A stretch of DNA of 64,000 bases, from contig QCJZ01000001.1 in the NCBI GenBank assembly GCA_003215695.1, forward strand, positions 30,625-94,624, in the 5' to 3' direction. This document shows, piece by piece, positions 54,540-64,000 of this stretch (its first letter is position 1; each line of letters begins with the position of its first letter). Source of the DNA: Prochlorococcus sp. AG-409-J03. Its GTDB lineage: Bacteria > Cyanobacteriota > Cyanobacteriia > PCC-6307 > Cyanobiaceae. Under the pieces are notes generated by a model. That model was given only the letters and a program-made list of their open reading frames with translations, had not been told where the DNA came from and did no database searches. The position numbers and the translations under genes are program-made.

Positions 54540-55039
54540 TGGGGATAGAAATCGAAAGAAGATTCCTAGTTGAGAATGAAGACTGGAAATCGCAAGTAAT
54601 ATTAACTGAAGATTTTAGCCAAGCCTACTTAAATTCAAATATAGATAAATGGTCCACTCGAGTAAGGACAATAGATAATAAAAAAGCATACTTAACATTA
54701 AAGTCTTCAATAAATGGATTGATGAATTATGAATTTGAATATTCAATACCTATAAAAGATGCTATGCAACTAATAAAATTATCAAAATATAAAATTACTA
54801 AAACTCGTTATCACCTAAAAATAAATCACAAAAATTGGGTCATTGATCTTTTTTATGGTTCAAATTCTTCTTTAAAAATTGCTGAAATTGAGTTGAATGA
54901 TGAATCGGAAGAAATTCAAGTCCCATCTTGGTGTGGTCAAGAGATCACTGGAATCAAATCATTAAGCAATGCCTCTCTCGCAAAGACACCTATTTCTAAG
55001 CTTTCAATAAAAGACCGCATGGAAGTAAAAGAATCTTGA
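54539..55039 (+). CDS. CYTH-domain protein
   Basis: N-terminal MGIEIERRFLVENEDW (ExExK-like); TAATG overlap with nadK. Confidence 0.85.
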   Translation: MGIEIERRFLVENEDWKSQVILTEDFSQAYLNSNIDKWSTRVRTIDNKKAYLTLKSSINGLMNYEFEYSIPIKDAMQLIKLSKYKITKTRYHLKINHKNWVIDLFYGSNSSLKIAEIELNDESEEIQVPSWCGQEITGIKSLSNASLAKTPISKLSIKDRMEVKES

Positions 55040-55127
55040 GCGAAAAGGCAAATCTTCCTTTAGATTATCTTTATATTTACTGCTGGTAATTTCCAGCGGC
55101 TTATGCATCCTTTGCAAGAGGTGTGAC

Positions 55128-55277
55128 TTGTATGGTCTTTATGACACAGAAGGTATCCTTCGCTTCACTTGTACTGATAAGGAAGCATGCATAGCATATG
55201 CAAAGTTATTTGAGCTGTCATCAATTGAAATTTCTCTGATGCCCTTATCCGATATCAATGAAAAAGAAGATAATTAG
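55128..55277 (+). CDS. Small conserved-looking ORF not in the track (49 aa, TTG start)
   Basis: Manual translation: LYGLYDTEGILRFTCTDKEACIAYAKLFELSSIEISLMPLSDINEKEDN. Purine-rich AAGAGG about 7 nt before TTG; ends with a 4-nt convergent overlap with the LuxR-type gene. Confidence 0.6.
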   Translation: MYGLYDTEGILRFTCTDKEACIAYAKLFELSSIEISLMPLSDINEKEDN

Positions 55278-55567
55278 ATATTCGACGAAGTTGATTCATC
55301 ATCTGGCAAAGAACAACAATTAAAACCATCTCGACATATCTTTCCATGATCCATTGCCCAGTTCAATAAAGCAACTCTGTTTTTTGAGCCTGTTTTTGTG
55401 AACATATTGCTTACATGATTGTCTACAGTTCTTTTACTAATTGTCAGTTTTTCAGCAATCTCTTGGTTAGTGAGCCCATCCGCAACTAATCCAATAATCT
55501 CCATTTCTCTAGCCGAGAGTCCCATATGGGAAGAATTAGCGATCTCTCCTGTAAACATTCCCCTCAC
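55274..55567 (-). CDS. pedR: Small LuxR-type HTH regulator, PedR-like
   Basis: 97 aa, HTH LSAREMEIIGLVADGLTNQEIAEKLTISKRTVDNHVSNMFTKTG without a receiver domain; Cys-containing tail (CRDGFNCC). Confidence 0.82.
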   Translation of the reverse strand: MRGMFTGEIANSSHMGLSAREMEIIGLVADGLTNQEIAEKLTISKRTVDNHVSNMFTKTGSKNRVALLNWAMDHGKICRDGFNCCSLPDDESTSSNI

Positions 55568-55642
55568 TCACAACTCTTTAATTAATACTACTTAGATTAG
55601 GGCCTTTAATCACCGATAGTAATTATCTAGTAAAAAATACAT

Positions 55643-56524
55643 GTGAAATCTAAACTTCAAAATCGTCTTGAATCGGGATTATCAGCAATTACTGCTGAGA
55701 TCATGCCTCCTAGAGGTGGAAGTACAGCCATGGCTCTCTCAAAAGCCTCCAAATTAAAAGACCTTGTACATGGATTTAATGTTACAGATGGGAGCAGGGC
55801 AATCATGAGAATGAGCAGTCTAGCCTTGTGCAAGCTGCTTTTAGAGGCAAATCTTGAACCAGTTCTGCAATTATCGTGTAGAGATAGGAATCGAATTGCA
55901 TTACAAGCTGAATTACTTGGAGCACATGCTTTAGGAATATCAAATCTTCTATGTTTAACAGGTGATCCAGTACGAGTTGGAGACCAATCTCAAGCCAAGT
56001 CAGTTCAAGACTTGAACTCAATAGAACTTATTGATCAAGTCACATCACTTAACAAAGGAATAGATCCAGTATCAGGCTTGTTACCAGATGGCCCCACTAA
56101 TTTATTTGCTGGAGCAGCAGCAGATCCAAATTGCAAAGGATTTGATGGTTTAAGAAGAAGAGTAGAACGCAAAAAAAACGCGGGTGCAAATTTCCTTCAA
56201 ACTCAAATGGTTATGGACCCCAAAGTACTTGAACGATTTTGCAAGGAAATAACGGAGCCTATGAAAATTCCTGTTTTAGCAGGGGTTTTTCTACTCAAAT
56301 CTGCCAAAAATGCTCAATTCATCAATCGTGTAGTACCAGGCGCATGTATACCTGAAGCAATTATTTCAAGACTTGAAAGTGCATCAAACCCTATTGATGA
56401 AGGTATCTCAATTGCTTCTGAGCAAGTAAAAAGTTTTCTAGGAATTGCTCAAGGAGTGCATCTAATGGCCGTTAAAGCAGAAGAACAAATACCAATGATT
56501 TTAGATAAAGCAAATATTAATTAG
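55643..56524 (+). CDS. metF: Methylenetetrahydrofolate reductase family protein
   Basis: ITAEIMPPRGGSTAMALSKASKL, LLCLTGDPVRVGDQ, GANFLQTQMVMD, IPVLAGVFLLKSAKNAQF. Confidence 0.9.
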   Translation: MKSKLQNRLESGLSAITAEIMPPRGGSTAMALSKASKLKDLVHGFNVTDGSRAIMRMSSLALCKLLLEANLEPVLQLSCRDRNRIALQAELLGAHALGISNLLCLTGDPVRVGDQSQAKSVQDLNSIELIDQVTSLNKGIDPVSGLLPDGPTNLFAGAAADPNCKGFDGLRRRVERKKNAGANFLQTQMVMDPKVLERFCKEITEPMKIPVLAGVFLLKSAKNAQFINRVVPGACIPEAIISRLESASNPIDEGISIASEQVKSFLGIAQGVHLMAVKAEEQIPMILDKANIN

Positions 56525-57695
56525 ATGAACCAATAAGATCAGTTCCTAATAATTCAGCCATAGCTTTCTGTTGAGGTGACGGTTCTCCTAAGTCCTGTCT
56601 TCTGGCATCAGTTATTAACCAATCCAAAGCAGCTTCTTGGAGATCAAAATGATCACCTTCTTTCCCAACACAATATCTACCAAAGACTAACTTCTCTACG
56701 AGTTGAACTCCTGGACCAATTAGTGAATAATCAAAGATTATTGAATTATCAATTGTTGCACCCTCACAAATACAACAACTTGGACCAATCATAGAAGGAC
56801 CAATTATAGTTACACCATCCTCAATCCTTGTCATCCCTCCAACATATATAGGTCCTTTTACATTTATTTTATCCCAATTAGCTGCAACATTTAAACCAGT
56901 ATAGATTCCTGGTCTCACCTGTTTTCCTGGTATTTCAACCTGTCTAACATCACCTTTAAGAACACTCCTTATTGCTTTCCAATAATCTGGAACTTTACCA
57001 ATATCAACCCACTCAAAATCCATAGGTAACGCATAAAAAGGTGCTCCTTCTTCTACTAATTTTGGAAACAAATCCGATCCTATATCAAAGGGTTTTCCAG
57101 AAGGAATATAATTAAAAATTTCAGGCTCAAATAAATAAATTCCAGTATTGATCGTATCTCCAAGTGCATTATCAATAGAAGGTTTTTCTTGAAACGCTTT
57201 TACACGATCTTCTTCGTCAGTAACAACAACGCCATAACTACTTACTTGATCTTTTGAAACACGTTTAGTAATTAAACTAGCTAGTGCCCCTTTTTCTTTA
57301 TGTCGTTTTACAGCTTCAGATAAGTCTAAATCAATTAGTGCATCTCCACATAAGACGACAAAAGTATCATCAAAAAACTTTTGGAAATCTTGAATTTTTT
57401 TCAATCCGCCCGCTGATCCTAGTGCATCTCCAATCAATTCTCCGTCTTCAATACGGCCTTCAAAGCTATATGCAATTTCTACTCCAAACCTTTGTCCATC
57501 TCGAAAATAATTTTCTATTTCTTCTGCTAAATGGGAAACATTCACCATAACCTCAGTAAAACCATGCTCCTTAAGAAGTTCCAACAGAAACTCCATTACA
57601 GGTTTCTGAAGGATAGGAATCATTGGTTTTGGAATCACATGAGTGATCGGCTGAACTCGGGTTCCTTTCCCAGCCGCCAGGATCATCGCCTTCAT
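56517..57695 (-). CDS. Nucleotidyltransferase (NDP-sugar pyrophosphorylase / mannose-1-P guanylyltransferase-like)
   Basis: MKAMILAAGKGTRVQPITHVIPKPMIPI; C-terminal hexapeptide-repeat-like region. Confidence 0.92.
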   Translation of the reverse strand: MKAMILAAGKGTRVQPITHVIPKPMIPILQKPVMEFLLELLKEHGFTEVMVNVSHLAEEIENYFRDGQRFGVEIAYSFEGRIEDGELIGDALGSAGGLKKIQDFQKFFDDTFVVLCGDALIDLDLSEAVKRHKEKGALASLITKRVSKDQVSSYGVVVTDEEDRVKAFQEKPSIDNALGDTINTGIYLFEPEIFNYIPSGKPFDIGSDLFPKLVEEGAPFYALPMDFEWVDIGKVPDYWKAIRSVLKGDVRQVEIPGKQVRPGIYTGLNVAANWDKINVKGPIYVGGMTRIEDGVTIIGPSMIGPSCCICEGATIDNSIIFDYSLIGPGVQLVEKLVFGRYCVGKEGDHFDLQEAALDWLITDARRQDLGEPSPQQKAMAELLGTDLIGSSN

Positions 57696-57751
57696 AGGCG
57701 GTTTAACCTTACCTACATGAGGCCAACATAGAATGCTGCCTCCACAAAGAG

Positions 57752-58645
57752 TTAAGCAGCAGCCGGCGAGCCATCTGTCACGTCTAGAGAAGCAAGGGGA
57801 AGTTGAGCAACCATTCCTGGTTCCAAAAGCCTCTTTAGACTGATTGGAGAGAATAAAGAACCTTTTTGATCAATCTCTACCTTGCCTTGTGAGCATAAAA
57901 ACAACAAAGCCCAAAAGACTCCTACCCTATCTGTATCCAAGTTGTCTGAAGCTGAATTTTCTCTCCACCTTTCAACTAACAATTCAAAATCAACCCACTG
58001 CAAAGCCTGCTCCCAGTTATTTATAAAAATCGCCAGTGCAGCAGTAGTTTCTGGTAATTTTTCTCTATGAGCAAGAGAGGAAACCTGAGCAATAACCTCC
58101 CTATTACTTAATTTTTTTTCTCGTAACTTTCGACGGTTGTACAACTCATCATTTTTCAAAGATTCAGCAATTGTCTCAAGCTGATTTATTAATTCTCCAA
58201 GAGTAACTGGCCTTCTAAATGGTGGAGGTGCAACGGGTCTTCTAAATAAATGTCTCTCCGGTCGAAGAGGTAATTGAAAACTTTCATCTAACCACCCTTG
58301 TTCACCAAAATCAAAGTCTGAATCTTCTTCAACTTCCTGTTCAACTGAGAACATTTCAGCTTCAAGCACCTCCGCTTTTAAACCAACCAAAACAGAAGCC
58401 GCTAAAAAGGCCTCACTACTCTGAGCAAGATCAACCTCATAACTTCCGCCATTTTGGCTGAAATGTTGTGAAATCTTTTTAGGAATTTCAATACGCTGTT
58501 TGAGTTGATCCAAAAAGCCATCTACGACTGGAATTACATCCACATCCCAAGGATCAATATCTCCTCTTTGAGCAGCATCTTGCAATAAACGAATAGCAAG
58601 TCTTGCGCCTGAATCTGCAGTTTGAGTCAAAAGATCAACTTGCAA
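57752..58645 (-). CDS. scpA: ScpA-like segregation/condensation protein
   Basis: RLLQDAAQRGDIDPWDVDVIPVVDGFLDQL, AFLAASVLVGLKAEVL, TDRVGVFWALLFLCSQGKVEIDQ. Confidence 0.85.
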   Translation of the reverse strand: MQVDLLTQTADSGARLAIRLLQDAAQRGDIDPWDVDVIPVVDGFLDQLKQRIEIPKKISQHFSQNGGSYEVDLAQSSEAFLAASVLVGLKAEVLEAEMFSVEQEVEEDSDFDFGEQGWLDESFQLPLRPERHLFRRPVAPPPFRRPVTLGELINQLETIAESLKNDELYNRRKLREKKLSNREVIAQVSSLAHREKLPETTAALAIFINNWEQALQWVDFELLVERWRENSASDNLDTDRVGVFWALLFLCSQGKVEIDQKGSLFSPISLKRLLEPGMVAQLPLASLDVTDGSPAAA

Positions 58646-58708
58646 TTAGAAATATGAATCTAAAAGCAAGTTATCTCTATATCGAATGTAATGCTAGGAG
58701 AAATATTT

Positions 58709-60364
58709 TCAATCTAAAAAAGGGGCTTCGATAGTACCAATTGATAAATTTGTATTACTAATAATTGTTGCTTGATCACTTCGAATTCTCTCAACAGCTA
58801 ACAAATCTCTTTTAACCAATCCATCAATTGATGAAATATAAGTATCTGTCATAATTTTTGGATACAAACCAATCCCAATAATAGGCACTAACAAACATGC
58901 AATGATATAGATTTCTCTAGGTTCAGCGTCTACCAACTTAGATTTGGATATTAACTTTGCATTCTCTTTACCAAAGAAAATTTCTCTGAGCATCGACAAT
59001 AAATATATAGGTGTCAAAATTACTCCAATTGCAGCTAATGAAGCTACAACAATTCTGAATGGAAGAGTATATACCTCATCAGTTACAAACCCAACAAATA
59101 CCATTAATTCCGAGATAAATCCACTCATTCCAGGTAAAGCAAGAGAAGCAAATGCACACGCAGTCCATAAAGCAAACATAATCCTCATGTTTTGACCAAT
59201 ACCACCCATCTCATCTAATTGAAGCGTGTGAGTTCTATCGTAAGTTGCACCCACAAGAAAAAATAAACTTGCTCCTATTAAGCCGTGACTAACCATTTGC
59301 AACATTGCACCGCTAGTTCCTAGAGAACTAAAGCTGCCAATACCTATCAAAACAAAGCCCATATGACTTATAGAGCTGTAAGCAATTTTCCTTTTTAAAT
59401 TTCTTTGAGCAAAAGAAGTTAAAGCTGCATAAATAATATTTACGACTCCCAAAACAATTAACAATGGTGCAAATTGTGCATGGGCATCTGGAAGTAGTTG
59501 TGCATTAAATCTTAGGAGGGCATAACCACCCATCTTTAACAATATTCCTGCCAAAAGCATATGCACGGGAGCTGTTGCCTCTCCATGCGCATCTGGCAAC
59601 CAAGTGTGAAGAGGTACAATAGGAAGTTTTACCCCAAAAGCTATTAGCAATCCTGAATAACAAAGCAGTTGAAATCCTCTACCAAAATCTTGCTGAGCTA
59701 AATGGGTATAACCGAAATCTGGTATACCTCCTCCTTGAAAGAAGCCCATTGCAAGACCAGCAAGGAGAATAAATAACGAGCTGCCTGCCGTATAGATAAT
59801 AAATTTCGTAGCGGCATATTGCCTCTTCTTTCCTCCCCAAATTGCAAGAAATAAATAAACTGGGAACAACTCCAATTCCCAAGCCAGAAAGAAAAGCAAC
59901 ATATCTTGAACAGCAAATACAGCTATCTGACCGCCATCCATAGCGAGAATTAAAAAGAAAAATAATTTTGGTTTATAGCTAACTGGCCATGCTGCCAAAA
60001 CGGCAAGAGAAGTTATGAAACTTGTAAGCAATATCAATGGCATTGATAACCCATCTGCGCCAACAGACCAAGTCAATCCAAGATTAGGAAGCCACCTAAC
60101 TTTTTCATATAATTGCAAGCCTTCTACAGTGGGATCAAACCCTTTAAAATAAGCAGCAACAGTAATTAAAAAAGTAATTAAAGCAATAATGAGGGCGTAC
60201 CATCTAACTTCTTTTCCTTCTCCTTTATCTGGAATAAAAGGAACAACTAACGCCCCAAAAATTGGAAATAATATGGATAAGCTTAACCAAGGGAAATCAG
60301 CTAAAATTGGCTCAGAAATCTGCATTGTTCCTAGGTTCAAACTTGTATTGAAAACAAATTCCAA
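58709..60364 (-). CDS. ndhD: NAD(P)H-quinone oxidoreductase chain 4
   Basis: [73 protein letters not shown]. Alternative start at 60325. Confidence 0.97.
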   Translation of the reverse strand: MEFVFNTSLNLGTMQISEPILADFPWLSLSILFPIFGALVVPFIPDKGEGKEVRWYALIIALITFLITVAAYFKGFDPTVEGLQLYEKVRWLPNLGLTWSVGADGLSMPLILLTSFITSLAVLAAWPVSYKPKLFFFLILAMDGGQIAVFAVQDMLLFFLAWELELFPVYLFLAIWGGKKRQYAATKFIIYTAGSSLFILLAGLAMGFFQGGGIPDFGYTHLAQQDFGRGFQLLCYSGLLIAFGVKLPIVPLHTWLPDAHGEATAPVHMLLAGILLKMGGYALLRFNAQLLPDAHAQFAPLLIVLGVVNIIYAALTSFAQRNLKRKIAYSSISHMGFVLIGIGSFSSLGTSGAMLQMVSHGLIGASLFFLVGATYDRTHTLQLDEMGGIGQNMRIMFALWTACAFASLALPGMSGFISELMVFVGFVTDEVYTLPFRIVVASLAAIGVILTPIYLLSMLREIFFGKENAKLISKSKLVDAEPREIYIIACLLVPIIGIGLYPKIMTDTYISSIDGLVKRDLLAVERIRSDQATIISNTNLSIGTIEAPFLD

Positions 60365-60465
60365 AACTCGAAATTAATCACCACGTTTTGAGTTTAGAAA
60401 TTATGAGATTATTGGCACCCTCTAGATAGGGGATGAAACACACACCTAAAAAAATTATGTAAAAA

Positions 60466-62472
60466 TTACCCCCCTACAACTCCAAAAAGCGCAACCAAAG
60501 CAATCACTCCTCCAAAAACAATCAATGCGTAAAACTGAGCTCTTCCTGTCTCAAAATACTTGAGTCCTTCGCCACTGCCAAGAGTTAGCAGTCCAGTCAA
60601 ATTGACAACACCATCAACTACCTTTGCATCTACCTCTAGTACTTCTCTTGCAAGCTTTCTACTACCTTTTACAAAAACTCTCTCATTAATAGCATCTAAG
60701 TACCATTTGTTCTGAAGAAATCGATTTATTTGAGGGTATTTATTGGATAGCGAAACACCTAGATCAAGTCTTTTTAAATAATAAGTTAATACAGCCAATA
60801 TTATCCCACAAGATGAGATAGCTACCGAGGCAGTCGCAAGTGGAAGAAATTCTCCCCAACTAAACTTTTCTGCAGCTTCAAGAGCCTCCCCAGGGTCTAA
60901 TAAGTTTGCAAAAATACTATTCCAAGGAAGTCCTATAAATCCTATTAAGACTGAAGGAATGGCCAAAACTAGCAAAGGAAATGTCATAGGCCACCCAGAT
61001 TCATGGATCTTGCCAATTTCATGCTCTTCAAGTTCTTCCTCTTTTTCTTTACCTGCTAAGGCAAGCAAAGAAAGCTGCATCTCTTGATTTTCACCTCGAA
61101 AGTCGCCCTCAAAAGTAAGAAAATATAGCCTAAACATGTAGAAAGCTGTCATTCCTGCAGTTAAAAAACCAATAAACCAAAGGATTGGAAAACTATTAAA
61201 GGCTTGACCAAGAATTTCATCTTTACTCCAAAAACCTGCTAACGGAGGTATACCACTTATAGCAATACAACCAATGAAAAAAGTGATTGCTGTGATAGGC
61301 ATTTTTTTACGTAGGCCTCCCATTAATCGCATGTCTTGAGCAAGAATTGGTTCATGACCAACCACCTCCTCCATTGCATGAATAACTGAACCTGAGCCAA
61401 GGAATAACATGGCCTTAAAACAAGCATGAGTGACAAGGTGGAACATTCCTGCGACTGGTGCACCACATCCCATTGCAAGCATCATGTATCCAAGTTGAGA
61501 AACTGTGCTATAAGCCAATCCTTTTTTCAAATCCATTTGTGTCAAAGCGATCGAGGCTCCAAGGAAGCAAGTTACTGTTCCAATAATTGCAATGAATAAT
61601 CCAACAAAAGGAAACTGGTTAAAGATAGGATCAAGCCTTGCTACTAAAAAAACTCCCGCAGCAACCATGGTTGCTGCATGAATAAGAGCAGATATGGGAG
61701 TTGGACCTTCCATTGCATCAGGTAACCAAACATGTAAAGGAAATTGTGCAGACTTTGCCATTGGTCCCATAAAGACAAGGATGCAAAGAGTCAAAGCCGC
61801 CCAAATTGGGACTGTTCCAGAAATGACTGCATCTGATAAACCTTCAGCGATTCCATGAAAATCAAAACTACCTGTTGCCCAAAAAAGACCCAAAATACCA
61901 AGCAATAAACCAAAGTCTCCCACTCTATTTACGATAAAAGCCTTTTGAGCTGCATGGGCAGCACCATCTCTGTCATACCAAAAGCCAACGAGTAAATATG
62001 AACACATACCAACTAATTCCCAAAAAACATATATTTCAAGCAGATTTGGACTAACAATTAGCCCAAGCATTGAACTGCTGAATAAAGCTAAGTAAGTAAA
62101 AAAACGAACATACCCTGGATCATGAGCCATATAACCATGGGAATAAATCATGACTAAGAAAGCAATCGTAGTTACTAAAGCGAGCATGACTGCCGCTAAA
62201 GGATCAATCACATATCCCATTGGCAACTCAAAAGATCCTGCACTAGCCCATGTAAACAAGTGCTCTACAGGAGGCTTGCCTGAGAGTTGTTCAGCCAAAA
62301 CTGCATAGCTAATAAATGCCGAAGCACCTACTGAAGTTAAAAGGGTTACTGCAATTGGTTTCCTTGAACGATTAAAAAGGTCGTTAAAACTAATTAATCC
62401 CAAACCAATCAAAACTGCCCCACAAAGAGGAAGTAGAGGAATTAACCAAGCAAAATCTGAAGCCGAATGCAT
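60466..62472 (-). CDS. ndhF: NAD(P)H-quinone oxidoreductase chain 5
   Basis: FWELVGMCSYLLVGFWYDRDGAAHAAQKAFIVNRVGDFG, PLHVWLPDAMEGPTPISALIHAATMVAAGVFLVAR. Confidence 0.97.
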   Translation of the reverse strand: MHSASDFAWLIPLLPLCGAVLIGLGLISFNDLFNRSRKPIAVTLLTSVGASAFISYAVLAEQLSGKPPVEHLFTWASAGSFELPMGYVIDPLAAVMLALVTTIAFLVMIYSHGYMAHDPGYVRFFTYLALFSSSMLGLIVSPNLLEIYVFWELVGMCSYLLVGFWYDRDGAAHAAQKAFIVNRVGDFGLLLGILGLFWATGSFDFHGIAEGLSDAVISGTVPIWAALTLCILVFMGPMAKSAQFPLHVWLPDAMEGPTPISALIHAATMVAAGVFLVARLDPIFNQFPFVGLFIAIIGTVTCFLGASIALTQMDLKKGLAYSTVSQLGYMMLAMGCGAPVAGMFHLVTHACFKAMLFLGSGSVIHAMEEVVGHEPILAQDMRLMGGLRKKMPITAITFFIGCIAISGIPPLAGFWSKDEILGQAFNSFPILWFIGFLTAGMTAFYMFRLYFLTFEGDFRGENQEMQLSLLALAGKEKEEELEEHEIGKIHESGWPMTFPLLVLAIPSVLIGFIGLPWNSIFANLLDPGEALEAAEKFSWGEFLPLATASVAISSCGIILAVLTYYLKRLDLGVSLSNKYPQINRFLQNKWYLDAINERVFVKGSRKLAREVLEVDAKVVDGVVNLTGLLTLGSGEGLKYFETGRAQFYALIVFGGVIALVALFGVVGG

Positions 62473-62497
62473 CCAGCAAAATCATATTGAAATAAGT

Positions 62498-63244
62498 TTA
62501 GGCAATTCTTGCTAGTAATTCAGTTAAATCAAAAGAGAGAAATCTCTGAGCGCCAACAGAAATAAATTGATGGGACCACCAGAAAAAAAATACTGCAATG
62601 AGAATCCCTATTTGAGAGGGCCTGAGAAATTCTTTTATCTGTAATTTTTGTCGTCCATCAAACACAGCTAAGAATGGAATGATCGATGTTTTCTTCTTCA
62701 CTTCCTCAAATTCTTTTCCAAATTTGAGAGAAAGTCTTCTATCTCCATGCCAGATAGCAAACAAATGATGCGCAATCAATCCCAAGCAAGTTACAAGAGT
62801 AAAACTTGTACCTATCCAAAGTAAATGCGCAAAACACCAAATAATTTGACCAATTGCCTGGGGATGACGGGTCACTCTAATAATCCCTGAAGCATAAATT
62901 CTAACTTTGGGTTTCAGGACGGCAGGGATTTCTAAAAGGTTATAAGTAGCTGGATACAAAAAAAGAAAACTAATTGCACTCAAAATCCAAACCACAGGAA
63001 TTAGTTCGCTAACCCCTTGAAAATTCCAAAATCTAACTCCATCGTAACGATGAGCAATAAAGTAACCAATTAAAACAACAGCTGAGGGAATACTTGCAAA
63101 AGCAAAAATCAATCTCCATGCTCTTGCACCAATAAACCTTTCAGCCTTCACCCGTAAAGCCGCTCCACCACTATGAATCACAGCGAAGCAAAATAAAAGC
63201 AATATCATCACAAAACTGGAACTATGAGTATCTGAAAATGCCAT
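62498..63244 (-). CDS. NnrU-family membrane protein (methyltransferase/isomerase-like)
   Basis: HSGGAALRVKAERFIGARAWRLIFAFASIPSAVVLIGYF, VRIYASGIIRVTRHPQAIGQIIWCFAHLLWIGT. Confidence 0.85.
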   Translation of the reverse strand: MAFSDTHSSSFVMILLLFCFAVIHSGGAALRVKAERFIGARAWRLIFAFASIPSAVVLIGYFIAHRYDGVRFWNFQGVSELIPVVWILSAISFLFLYPATYNLLEIPAVLKPKVRIYASGIIRVTRHPQAIGQIIWCFAHLLWIGTSFTLVTCLGLIAHHLFAIWHGDRRLSLKFGKEFEEVKKKTSIIPFLAVFDGRQKLQIKEFLRPSQIGILIAVFFFWWSHQFISVGAQRFLSFDLTELLARIA

Positions 63245-63353
63245 TAGTTCTATAAAAATCCTCTTAATAAATTATTAGATCCATACCGGATCAACAGTTC
63301 GAGTTGTTTTTCCCTACATTTTATTTTAATAACTGCCATGAAGGCCTGCCACC

Positions 63354-64000
63354 ATGGCCGAGATACCTTTCACTCTTGATCAACTAAGAATCCTCAAAGC
63401 AATTGTTGATGAGGGAAGCTTTAAAAAAGCTGCTGACAGCCTATTTGTCACTCAACCAGCTGTGAGCTTACAAGTACAAAATCTGGAAAAACAATTAGAA
63501 ATTGCCATCTTTGACAGAGGAGGCAGAAAAGCTCAACTAACTGAAGCAGGAAAGCTTTTACTAAATTACTGTGAAAAAATCCTCGGAGAGTGCCAAGAGA
63601 CTTGCAAAGCAATTGAAGATTTAAATAATCTCAAAGGGGGATCAATCATTATTGGAGCTAGTCAAACTACTGGTACTTACCTAATGCCAAGGATGATTGG
63701 ACTTTTCAGACAAAAGTATCCAGACGTTTCTGTTCAACTTCAAATTCACAGCACTAGAAGAACGGGCTGGAGTGTTGCGAATGGTCAGATAGACATTGCA
63801 ATTATTGGAGGTCAACTTCCACTAGAATTAAACGAATCGTTAGAAATAATACCTTTTGCAACTGATGAATTAGCTCTTGTTTTACCTACTAACCATCCAT
63901 TAGCAAAGTCAAAAGAACTAACAAAAGAAGATTTATATAGCCTAAAATTTATCACCTTAGACAACCAATCAACGACAAGAAAAGTCGTCGATAAATTATT
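63354..64000 (+). CDS. rbcR: LysR-family transcriptional regulator, RbcR-like (partial, runs off right edge)
   Basis: [66 protein letters not shown]; substrate-binding domain begins. Confidence 0.88.
   Translation, partial: MAEIPFTLDQLRILKAIVDEGSFKKAADSLFVTQPAVSLQVQNLEKQLEIAIFDRGGRKAQLTEAGKLLLNYCEKILGECQETCKAIEDLNNLKGGSIIIGASQTTGTYLMPRMIGLFRQKYPDVSVQLQIHSTRRTGWSVANGQIDIAIIGGQLPLELNESLEIIPFATDELALVLPTNHPLAKSKELTKEDLYSLKFITLDNQSTTRKVVDKL

Overview
The window is a gene-dense, AT-rich cyanobacterial core-genome segment. Gene content (split ndh loci, chlM, PedR-like and Ycf29-like regulators, phylloquinone men genes, RbcR-type LysR regulator) and base composition point to marine Prochlorococcus, possibly a low-light I / NATL-like strain; that placement is inference. 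About 58 protein-coding genes are supported. They include eno, a clpB2-type ATPase, the secE-nusG-rplK-rplA-rplJ-rplL cluster, rnhA, pyrD, murG, pgk, rluD, a fused dipeptide-type ABC ATPase, relA/spoT, mnmE, nadC, argS, trpG, ybeY, prfB, grxC, gshB, menF/menA/menC/menE plus a thioesterase, ndhH, rsmH, a cysteine desulfurase, chlM, nagA, purE, cysC, trpB, gltA, ndhA-I-G-E, nadK, pedR, metF-like, scpA-like, ndhD and ndhF. I found no convincing prophage, transposon, CRISPR array, tRNA or rRNA, and no clear undescribed multi-gene system. The best sequence-level findings are: (1) a programmed +1 frameshift in prfB that the ORF track misses; (2) a highly structured L10-type leader before rplJ with an attenuator-like hairpin; (3) a strong terminator whose T-tract touches the rnhA start codon; (4) two small ORFs absent from the track, a 49-aa ORF before pedR and a 32-aa single-TM ORF between mnmE and nadC; (5) a possible AUA start for gltA; (6) a recurring 8-nt TTANNTAR double stop shared by three convergent gene pairs; and (7) a bidirectional terminator with a stop codon in its loop.
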